A stretch of DNA of 5,001 nucleotides from Cyanobacteriota bacterium (GTDB lineage: Bacteria > Cyanobacteriota > Cyanobacteriia > PCC-6307 > Cyanobiaceae). Where the stretch lies: the NCBI GenBank assembly GCA_026389255.1, contig JAPLIF010000013.1, positions 1 to 5,001 of the forward strand, written 5' to 3'. Positions 1 through 5,001 of the stretch are shown here, piece by piece. A program made the position numbers and the translations under genes. Under the pieces are notes generated by a model. That model saw only the letters and a list, made by a program, of their open reading frames with translations, did not search any database and was not told where the DNA came from. The number at the start of each line of letters is the position of its first letter. Position 1 is the stretch's first letter.

Positions 1-243
1 GCAGCGAGGCATCATCACATCCGTGATCACCACATCGGGCAGCATCTGCTGGGCCACCGTCCAGCCCTCCTCGCCGTCGTTGGCGGTGGTCACCTGGAAG
101 CCTTCGTCTTCTAAGTAGGCCTTGACGGCCGTACGCAGGCCCGGTTCGTCGTCCACCAGCAGCAACCGAACCGGCGGGCTGGGGATCGCCGGTTCGGCGG
201 GATCGGGGAGGCCGGCGGGGCCGGCGGAGGGAATGTTGGCCAT
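1..243 (-). CDS. Response regulator, receiver domain (partial, 3' end outside window)
   Basis: This is the N-terminal 81 residues of a two-component response regulator, which takes a phosphoryl group from a histidine kinase onto an aspartate. After a Pro/Ala-rich leader of about 25 residues (low complexity, probably disordered), the CheY-like fold begins with V-R-L-L-L-V-D-D-E-P. The acidic pair D31-D32 would bind magnesium, and D75 in V-I-T-D-V-M-M-P-R is the expected phosphoacceptor. The conserved Thr/Ser and Lys, and any output domain, lie beyond the left edge, so it cannot be told whether this is a DNA-binding (LuxR/NarL or OmpR type) or a single-domain regulator. The ATG at 243-241 is preceded by no clear Shine-Dalgarno. 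The exported-protein gene ends 9 bases upstream on the same strand, suggesting co-transcription. The receiver identification is secure; the pathway it serves is unknown. Confidence 0.93.
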   Translation of the reverse strand, partial: MANIPSAGPAGLPDPAEPAIPSPPVRLLLVDDEPGLRTAVKAYLEDEGFQVTTANDGEEGWTVAQQMLPDVVITDVMMPRC

Positions 244-252
244 CGCCTAAAT

Positions 253-834
253 CTATCGGGGGGGGGTGGCAATGACCTGTTCGCTTTCGGGCAGCTGGCC
301 CGAAAACCCCAATTGCCGCGCCGTTGTAGTCAGCCCCGCCGGATCCTGGCCCGCCTGCTGGGGGAAACAGCTGGCCCACCACACCAAATGATCCAGCCGG
401 TTGGCCCGGCTGATCGCCCCCCCCGGATTCAACAACCGCAAAATCACATGCTGGCTATCGCCGGTGATGCGCATCGGCGCCTTGGTGTCACAGCGCACCA
501 CATCGGTGGCGATCACCACCCGGTCGGGCCACTGGCTCCAGAGGTTCACCCGCCAGAGATCAGCAGTACTCGGATCCTTCTGCACCCCGAACACCCCCAC
601 GCTGAGGTGCCCCTGCAGGGTATCCCGCTCCTCCAGGATCACCAGGTCGGCCGGGCGATCCGGGCTGGCGCCGGGTTCAGCCGCCGCTGCCGGGGCCGCC
701 ACCCCCCCGACGGCCAGCACCACCCCTGCGCCCCCCAGGGCGGCCGCGAGCAGGGAGATCCGCAACCGCTGGCCCTCCCCGGGGGAGGGGCAGCGGAGCG
801 AAGGGCGCCGCAGGGGCAGAAAAGTTGGGATCAT
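253..834 (-). CDS. Small exported protein of unknown function
   Basis: From the ATG at 834 the product is 193 residues. A hydrophobic stretch (about residues 25-48) followed by Ala-Pro-Ala-rich sequence looks like a signal peptide, with a plausible signal peptidase site after A50-A51-A52 (before E53), so the mature protein would be about 141 residues in the periplasm or thylakoid lumen. The mature part has two cysteines (C115, C156) that could form a disulfide, and several tryptophans (for example W94, W99, W102, W152, W153). I recognise no enzyme motif; it resembles the short conserved hypothetical proteins of picocyanobacteria. Start choice is uncertain. A TTG at 765-763 would give 170 residues with a compact, conventional signal peptide (M-R-I-S-L-L-A-A-A) and has GGGGAGGG about 7 bases upstream. 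The ATG version adds 23 residues that read through a long inverted repeat. The gene is in line with the response regulator downstream and divergent from the cysteine desulfurase. Confidence 0.72.
   Translation of the reverse strand: MIPTFLPLRRPSLRCPSPGEGQRLRISLLAAALGGAGVVLAVGGVAAPAAAAEPGASPDRPADLVILEERDTLQGHLSVGVFGVQKDPSTADLWRVNLWSQWPDRVVIATDVVRCDTKAPMRITGDSQHVILRLLNPGGAISRANRLDHLVWWASCFPQQAGQDPAGLTTTARQLGFSGQLPESEQVIATPPR
766..796. repeat. 31-base inverted repeat near the divergent gene starts
   Basis: The arms are CCGCTGGCCCTCCCC (766-780) and GGGGAGGGGCAGCGG (782-796), around a single central base. They pair at 14 of 15 positions; the only mismatch is 772 against 790. The element ends directly against the alternative TTG start of the exported-protein gene (765) and lies 44 bases upstream of the cysteine desulfurase ATG. 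In RNA, either strand would fold into a very stable GC hairpin. On the minus-strand transcript the GGGGAGGG arm, which could serve as ribosome binding site for the TTG start, would be sequestered. There is no following T-run, so it is not a standard terminator. It could be an operator for a dimeric regulator, a dispersed palindromic element, or an mRNA hairpin. The symmetry is directly visible; function is not established. Confidence 0.75.
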
Positions 835-840
835 GGCTCC

Positions 841-2004
841 ATGCTCGCCTACCTCGACCACCACGCCACCACCCCCTGCGATGCCGCCGTGCTGGCGGCC
901 ATGGCCCCCTGGTGGAGCCAGCAGTTCGCCAACCCCTCCAGCCGCCTCTACCGCCCGGCCCTGGAGGCCGCCGCCGCCGTCGCCATCGCCCGCGAGCAGG
1001 TGGCCGCCGCCCTGGCCATGCCCGCCGCCAGCGTGGTGTTCACGAGTGGGGCCACCGAGGCCAACAACCTGGCCCTCAAGGGGGTCGCCGAGGTCGCCCT
1101 GGAGGGCGGCAACCCCCGCCGGGGCCTCGTCACCCTGGCCACCGAGCACCGCGCCGTGCTCGACCCCCTGGCCTGGCTGCACCGCCATGGCTTTCCGCTC
1201 ACTGTCCTGCCCGTGGAAGGCGACGGCCGCATCGACCTGGATCGGCTCGCGGCGGCCCTCGGTCCCTCCACCCTGCTGCTGTCGGTGATGGCGGCCAACA
1301 ATGAAATCGGCGTACTGCAACCCCTGGCCGCCATCGGCGCCCTCTGCCGCGACCGCGGCGTGATCTTCCACTGCGATGCCGCCCAGGCGGTCGGCCACAT
1401 TCCCCTGGCCATGGGCGAGCTGGGCATCGACCTGCTGTCCCTGAGCGGCCACAAGATCTATGGCCCCAAGGGCGTCGGCGCCCTGCTGCACCGCCCCGAT
1501 CTACCCCTGGCGCCCCAGCAGCACGGGGGCGGCCAGGAAGGGGGCCTGCGAGCCGGCAGCTCGCCCGTGCCCCTGCTAGTGGGGCTGGGGGTGGCCGTCA
1601 CCCTGGCGGAGGCCGATCGCGCCGAACGCAGCGGGCGCCTGGCGGCCCTGCGGGATCGCCTCTGGCAGGGGCTGGCGGCCCTCGGTGACGTCCAGCGCAA
1701 TGGCAGTGCCCGGCATGCCCTGCCCCACAATCTCAATGTCAGCATCGGCGGCGTCGATGGCCAACGGCTGCACCGGATCCTGCGGCAGCGGCTGGCCGTG
1801 AGCAGCGGCTCCGCCTGCAGCCAGGGCAGCCCCTCCCATGTGCTGGCGGCCCTGGGCCGCAGCCGCCGCCAAGCCGCCGCTTCGATTCGCTTTGGGCTCG
1901 GCCGCGGCAGCGATGACGCCACCATCGCTGCCGCCCTCGCCGCCGTGACCGACGCGGTGACAGAGCTGCGCCAGACCCCCGCCAAGGCCCTAGACCCCGC
2001 CTAG
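841..2004 (+). CDS. Cysteine desulfurase (IscS/NifS type, class V aminotransferase fold)
   Basis: This PLP enzyme converts L-cysteine to L-alanine and passes the sulfur, as a cysteine persulfide, to Fe-S cluster assembly and tRNA or cofactor thiolation in the cytoplasm. The product is 387 residues. Motifs in order: Y-L-D-H-H-A-T-T-P (4-12), T-S-G-A-T-E-A-N-N (68-76), T-E-H with H103, N-N-E-I-G-V (153-158), H-C-D-A-A-Q with D179 and Q182 for PLP, S-G-H-K with Schiff-base lysine K205, G-G-G-Q-E-G-G-L-R-A-G-S (229-240), and S-S-G-S-A-C with catalytic C326. These positions match E. coli IscS (H104, D180, Q183, K206, C328) almost residue for residue. The active-site cysteine loop is about two residues shorter, and the C-terminal tail that E. 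coli IscS uses to bind IscU is largely missing. ATG 841 is chosen because the conserved fold starts at residue 4; the open frame upstream is antisense to the exported-protein gene. A membrane-protein gene follows after 28 bases. Family secure; which cyanobacterial paralogue is not. Confidence 0.96.
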   Translation: MLAYLDHHATTPCDAAVLAAMAPWWSQQFANPSSRLYRPALEAAAAVAIAREQVAAALAMPAASVVFTSGATEANNLALKGVAEVALEGGNPRRGLVTLATEHRAVLDPLAWLHRHGFPLTVLPVEGDGRIDLDRLAAALGPSTLLLSVMAANNEIGVLQPLAAIGALCRDRGVIFHCDAAQAVGHIPLAMGELGIDLLSLSGHKIYGPKGVGALLHRPDLPLAPQQHGGGQEGGLRAGSSPVPLLVGLGVAVTLAEADRAERSGRLAALRDRLWQGLAALGDVQRNGSARHALPHNLNVSIGGVDGQRLHRILRQRLAVSSGSACSQGSPSHVLAALGRSRRQAAASIRFGLGRGSDDATIAAALAAVTDAVTELRQTPAKALDPA

Positions 2005-2032
2005 GTTTTGGCCCTACGGTCCGGCGATTCCT

Positions 2033-2938
2033 ATGGCGATGTCCAACCTGCCCCCCCGCCGCCTTGACCTGGGCCTGGCCCTGCGGGACGGCTGGCGGGC
2101 CTTCGCCCGCAATCCCTGGAGTTTCCTGCTCTTCGGCCTGCTGCTATTTGGCCTGGAACTGGCCCTGCACCTGCTGCTGCAACCCCGCCTGCCCTTCGAC
2201 TGGAAACCCTCCACCTGGCTGACGGGCGCCACCCCCTGGGCCTGGAGTCCCTGCCGTTTGGAGGAAGGCGTGCTCGACTGCCGCCTCGATCTCAACAGTG
2301 TCAACTGGCCGCGGCTGCTGCGCCAATCCGTCGACCTGCTGCGCTACGCCCTGGTGGTGCTGTGCCAGGGCGTGCTGCTCAGCGGCCTGTCGTTGTTGCT
2401 CAACCTCTGGGGCACCAGCGGCCTGATCCGGGGGTCCTGGCTGGCCCTGGAGGGTCGCCGCCCCCAGCTCGCCGATTTCAGCCACTGGGATGGCCGGGCG
2501 CTGCTACGGCTGGCCCTGCCGTCGTTGCTGCTGAGCTGGGGCCTGGGCCTTGCCTTCGCCATGGCCGGGCTGCTGGCGGTGGTGCTGGGCGGTCTCCAGC
2601 CCTGGCTGGCCCTGGTTCCCCTGCTGGCGGCCGTCGCCGTCGCCCTCTACCTCTCGGTGAGCCAGTTCTTCCTACCCCAACTGGCCCTGCTGCACGACCC
2701 CAACGCCCTGGATACCCTCCAGGCCGGCCATCGCGATGTCGATCGCCATTGGGATCAGGTGGCCGGCCTGGCGCTCCTGAGCTTCGTGCTGCTGGTGGCG
2801 GCAGCCTTCCTGGGCATCGGCCTCGGCCTGTTCATCGCCTGGCCGGTGGTGGTCTGCATCCAGACCGCCGCCTACCGGCAGCTGTTCGGCCCCATGGACC
2901 TCACCGGCTTCAGTGCAAAGCCCAGTAGCCCCAGCTAG
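2033..2938 (+). CDS. Multi-pass membrane protein of unknown function
   Basis: The 301-residue product is strongly hydrophobic. Likely membrane segments are at about residues 29-50, 104-125, 157-185, 188-216 and 243-279; the third and last are long enough to be helical hairpins, giving perhaps five to seven spans. The short N-terminus is basic (P-P-R-R, then R18 and R22-R26), and the segment between the first two spans (about 51-100) is rich in tryptophan and carries C74 and C83. The C-terminal pattern I-A-W-P-V-V-V followed by A-A-Y-R-Q-L-F-G resembles bacterial membrane proteins of the DUF975-like kind, but I cannot assign a family with confidence or name a substrate. Two ATGs compete (2033 and 2039), neither with a visible Shine-Dalgarno. 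The gene follows the cysteine desulfurase by 28 bases on the same strand, so co-transcription is likely, without proof of a shared role. It converges with rsmH. Confidence 0.88.
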   Translation: MAMSNLPPRRLDLGLALRDGWRAFARNPWSFLLFGLLLFGLELALHLLLQPRLPFDWKPSTWLTGATPWAWSPCRLEEGVLDCRLDLNSVNWPRLLRQSVDLLRYALVVLCQGVLLSGLSLLLNLWGTSGLIRGSWLALEGRRPQLADFSHWDGRALLRLALPSLLLSWGLGLAFAMAGLLAVVLGGLQPWLALVPLLAAVAVALYLSVSQFFLPQLALLHDPNALDTLQAGHRDVDRHWDQVAGLALLSFVLLVAAAFLGIGLGLFIAWPVVVCIQTAAYRQLFGPMDLTGFSAKPSSPS

Positions 2939-2961
2939 GGGCGCAACGGGGACAGGCCGTG

Positions 2962-3864
2962 TCAGGGCAAACGGCGGGCCAGCCGCAGCTTGGCCGAGCG
3001 GCTGCGGGGATTGGCCTCCTCCTCAGCCGCATCGGCCACCAAGGGTCGCCGGGTGATCCGCTCGAGCCGTTCATCGGCCAGAAAGGCCTGCTTGACCATC
3101 CGGTCTTCGAGGGAATGGAAACTGATGAGGGCCAGCACCCCGCCAGGCAGCAGCCAATCCGGCGCCCGCTGCAGCAGGCGCTCCAGGGCCCCAAGCTCAT
3201 CGTTCACGGCGATCCGCAACGCCTGGAAGCTGCGGGTGGCCGGATGGAGGCGGCCGCGGCGGGCCTTGGGCGGATAGCAACCGGCCACGGCATAGGCCAG
3301 CTCGCTGGTGCAGCGCTGCCGCCAGGGCTTGGCCTCCCGTTCGGCCACCAGCCGCCGGGCGATCCGCCGCGACAGGCGCTCATCGCCGTAGTGAAACAAC
3401 AGGTCCGCCAGGGCCCCTTCCTCCAGCCGATCGAGCAGCTCGGCGGCGCTCTCGCCCGCCTCGGGAGTCATGCGCATGTCGATCGGGCCGTCGGCGCGGA
3501 AGCTGAAGCCCCGCTCGGCCCGATCCAGCTGGGGGCTACTCACGCCCAGATCCGCCAGCACCGCCACGGCGCGCCGGTCCGCCGGCGGCATCCAGGCGCC
3601 GAAGTTGGCGGCCTCGATCCGCACCCGGCCGTCAAACGGAGCCAGCCGCTCGGCCGCCGCCGCCCGGGCGGTGGGGTCCTGGTCGAGGCCGATCAGGTGC
3701 CAGTCGGGATGCGCCTCCAGCAGCAGGGCGCTGTGGCCGCCGCCGCCGAGGGTGCAGTCGATCAGGAGGGGGGGGGCCTCACCGGGATCACCCGGGGGAT
3801 AGCCGGCGAAAGCCTGCACCACCTCGGCGGCCAGGACGCTCTGGTGGGTGAAGGGGCTGGTCAT
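2962..3864 (-). CDS. rsmH: 16S rRNA (cytosine(1402)-N(4))-methyltransferase RsmH
   Basis: RsmH (older name MraW) uses S-adenosylmethionine to methylate N4 of C1402 in the decoding centre of 16S rRNA, tuning start-codon selection and fidelity. The 300-residue product has the normal family length and a full set of motifs: N-terminal H-Q-S-V-L (7-11), the SAM loop [10 protein letters not shown] (36-45), G-L-D-Q-D-P (59-64), [11 protein letters not shown] (104-114), [15 protein letters not shown] (118-132), R-I-A-V-N-D-E-L (217-224), [12 protein letters not shown] (247-258) and the C-terminal R-S-R-S-A-K-L-R (287-294). The ATG at 3864 has a strong AGGAAGGAG upstream. In many bacteria the gene heads the division and cell wall cluster; here it does not, as is usual in cyanobacteria. 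The carrier/thioesterase gene lies upstream on the same strand and the membrane-protein gene converges downstream. Confidence 0.97.
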   Translation of the reverse strand: MTSPFTHQSVLAAEVVQAFAGYPPGDPGEAPPLLIDCTLGGGGHSALLLEAHPDWHLIGLDQDPTARAAAAERLAPFDGRVRIEAANFGAWMPPADRRAVAVLADLGVSSPQLDRAERGFSFRADGPIDMRMTPEAGESAAELLDRLEEGALADLLFHYGDERLSRRIARRLVAEREAKPWRQRCTSELAYAVAGCYPPKARRGRLHPATRSFQALRIAVNDELGALERLLQRAPDWLLPGGVLALISFHSLEDRMVKQAFLADERLERITRRPLVADAAEEEANPRSRSAKLRLARRLP

Positions 3865-3866
3865 CG

Positions 3867-3875
3867 CTCCTTCCT
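3867..3875 (-). promoter_or_regulatory. Shine-Dalgarno sequence of rsmH
   Basis: Read on the minus strand, the sequence is AGGAAGGAG, ending two bases before the rsmH ATG. The first AGGA is seven bases from the start codon, which is good spacing. It is the clearest ribosome binding site in the window and fixes the rsmH start. Confidence 0.75.
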
Positions 3876-3932
3876 AAACGAAGCCAATGAACGATCGGAC
3901 CGACGCGAACCGGGAGATTTCAGACCGTTTCC

Positions 3933-3940
3933 GCGATCGC
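3933..3940. repeat. HIP1-like octamer GCGATCGC
   Basis: GCGATCGC is the core of the highly iterated palindrome (HIP1) that is over-represented in many cyanobacterial genomes. Only one copy was seen here, in the gap between rsmH and the carrier/thioesterase gene. One octamer is weak evidence alone, but it agrees with a cyanobacterial origin. Confidence 0.5.
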
Positions 3941-3983
3941 CTTGGCATGACGATGGGCGCAACCCACCCCCCGGACCGATGGA

Positions 3984-5001
3984 TCAGAGGCTGGAGCGGC
4001 CAGGTAGCCCCACCCCATGCCCCAGCTGCGGGCCCGAATCCCCATCCCCGACCTGTTCCAGGATTTCAGCGATGGCGGCGGCCAGCTGATCGGCGTGAGA
4101 AGCGGTATGGAAGTGGTGATGCTCTTCAAACAACTGGCGAACGACCACGCCCCTGCAGGCCATGGCGCGCCACAGGCGCTGTTTCAGATGGGGATCGTGC
4201 CTGGAGGTCAACAGATAGACCCTCAGCGGCTGGGGCTTGGGCCGGTAACGCCGATGCAGGAGATCGAAATAATCCAGCCCACTTTCTTCAACCTCCGAGG
4301 GCTGTAGGGCCTCCACCGGCAAGCTCGAGGCGTCCGACGCGAACCGGATCAGCTGGGAGGCCAATTTCCGACGGCGCTCCCTCAGGAACCCCAAGAGATT
4401 GCGGGGCCGCTTGCTATGCCTGAGCTGGTGGGCATACACGGGAACGCGCCGGACGCTGCGGCGCAGCAGCAACGATCCCCGTAGCCGTCTGGAGATCGCC
4501 GCCGTTGGTCCACTGTCAAGGATCGCCACCATGCCGAGGCTGCGGCCCCGCCGCAGCAACTCGGTAGCCACGGCCCACGCATACCAACCCCCTGCTGATT
4601 GACCCAGCAGGTGCACCACTCCTGCGGGCCAGTGTTGGTCAATCAGATTGGCGTAGTGCTCCGCCATCGCCTCCACTGCACTCCTGTGGCGCTCGGAGGT
4701 TCCGTCGATCCCCATTGCCTGCAGCCCATACACCGGCCGGTGGGGAGCCAGGTCACGGGCGAAATCGGTGTAGCAAAAGACATCGCCCGCAACACCATGA
4801 ATCACAAAAAGGGGGGCGGCCTCGCCATGGGGCTGGAGGGGCACCAGGCAGCGATCCCCAACCGCTGTGGTGGCATTGGCATCCTCCATCAGCCGGGCCA
4901 TCAGAGCGATCTGAGGGGCATGGAAGATCGTGACGATGGGCAAGGCCATCGCCAAGCGCTGCTCGATCAACGCCATCAACCGCGCCGCCGCCAGGGAATG
5001 G
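3984..5001 (-). CDS. C-terminal carrier-protein/thioesterase module of an NRPS- or PKS-like enzyme (5' end outside window)
   Basis: The frame is open to the right edge and ends with TGA at 3986-3984. The first residues in the window, H-S-L-A-A-A-R, are the second half of a phosphopantetheine carrier domain motif (G-G-H-S-L); the serine carries the 4'-phosphopantetheine arm. Carrier helices continue through L-P-I-V-T-I-F-H-A-P-Q-I to about base 4880. A linker leads into a type I thioesterase (alpha/beta hydrolase) that releases a thioester-bound product. It shows F-V-I-H-G-V-A-G-D, R-P-V-Y-G-L-Q-A-M-G, the nucleophile elbow G-Q-S-A-G-G (Ser codon at 4598-4596) and I-L-D-S-G-P. That Asp lies 27 residues after the Ser, the spacing known from the surfactin thioesterase. 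The catalytic His probably lies in E-E-H-H-H-F-H (about 4125-4105), where most relatives have G-D/N-H. The lid region is arginine-rich. The TTG/ATG codons near 4979-4974 are internal, not the start. Whether the upstream part holds adenylation, condensation or ketosynthase domains cannot be seen. Confidence 0.9.
   Translation of the reverse strand, partial: HSLAAARLMALIEQRLAMALPIVTIFHAPQIALMARLMEDANATTAVGDRCLVPLQPHGEAAPLFVIHGVAGDVFCYTDFARDLAPHRPVYGLQAMGIDGTSERHRSAVEAMAEHYANLIDQHWPAGVVHLLGQSAGGWYAWAVATELLRRGRSLGMVAILDSGPTAAISRRLRGSLLLRRSVRRVPVYAHQLRHSKRPRNLLGFLRERRRKLASQLIRFASDASSLPVEALQPSEVEESGLDYFDLLHRRYRPKPQPLRVYLLTSRHDPHLKQRLWRAMACRGVVVRQLFEEHHHFHTASHADQLAAAIAEILEQVGDGDSGPQLGHGVGLPGRSSL

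Noticed and set aside
313..840. A long open frame extending the cysteine desulfurase upstream by 176 codons.
   Set aside because: It is antisense to the exported-protein gene, and the conserved desulfurase fold begins at residue 4 from ATG 841. High GC leaves antisense frames open.
835..1491. Open minus-strand frame that would extend the exported protein by about 219 residues.
   Set aside because: The extension is the low-complexity antisense of the cysteine desulfurase and lies before the signal peptide, so it cannot be a real N-terminus.
1986..2016. Repeated GGCCCTA and a CTAG...CTAG symmetry around the cysteine desulfurase stop.
   Set aside because: The matches are short (4 and 7 bases) and give no stable hairpin or recognisable site.
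2951..2963. Possible terminator hairpin GACA-GGCCG-TGTC between the convergent genes.
   Set aside because: The stem is only four base pairs, overlaps the rsmH stop, and has no T-run.
3952..3968. Small hairpin GATGGG / CCCACC just after the stop of the carrier/thioesterase gene.
   Set aside because: It is a six-pair stem with one wobble on the minus strand and no following T-run; too weak to call a terminator or attenuator.
2959..4089. Long plus-strand open frame across rsmH.
   Set aside because: Its Gly/Ala/Arg/Gln-rich translation has no motifs, and it is antisense to the fully conserved rsmH.
3900..4347. Direct repeat CCGACGCGAACCGG at 3900-3913 and 4334-4347.
   Set aside because: A single 14-base match in a GC-rich 5 kb window can arise by chance; one copy is coding, and there is no third copy or flanking symmetry.
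4974..4979. TTG-ATG as a start codon for a stand-alone thioesterase.
   Set aside because: The frame continues upstream with H-S-L-A-A-A-R, the phosphopantetheine motif of a carrier domain, so translation clearly begins outside the window.

Overview
The window is GC-rich and gene-dense. The best fit is a high-GC picocyanobacterium (Synechococcus/Cyanobium type). The evidence is the style of the encoded proteins, a single HIP1-like GCGATCGC octamer at 3933-3940, and weak or absent Shine-Dalgarno sequences at most starts. The assignment to a group is inference from sequence character, not from a search.

Layout. From the left, on the minus strand: the first 81 residues of a response regulator (3' part outside the window), preceded by a small exported protein of unknown function ending only 9 bases from the regulator's start, so the two probably share a transcript. 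On the plus strand, starting almost back to back with the exported-protein gene: an IscS/NifS-type cysteine desulfurase with all key catalytic residues, followed 28 bases later by a multi-pass membrane protein of unknown function. Converging on it, with stops 23 bases apart, is rsmH (mraW), the 16S rRNA C1402 N4-methyltransferase, which has the only strong Shine-Dalgarno in the window. Upstream of rsmH on the same strand, separated by about 120 bases, is the 3' end of a carrier-protein/thioesterase gene of nonribosomal peptide or polyketide synthetase type. It runs off the right edge, with the phosphopantetheine serine inside the window.

How it fits together. The left and middle part is housekeeping: sulfur mobilisation for Fe-S clusters and thiolated cofactors, rRNA modification, and a two-component regulator. 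The right edge is biosynthetic: a C-terminal releasing module next to an essential-type rRNA modification gene. Two observations deserve most attention. One is a 31-base near-perfect inverted repeat (766-796) lying between, or at the edge of, the divergent exported-protein and cysteine desulfurase genes. The other is the carrier/thioesterase gene, with an arginine-rich lid and an unusual histidine cluster. There is no tRNA, rRNA, CRISPR array or insertion sequence, and no gene-free stretch over 300 bases. No complete new system can be demonstrated from this window alone.
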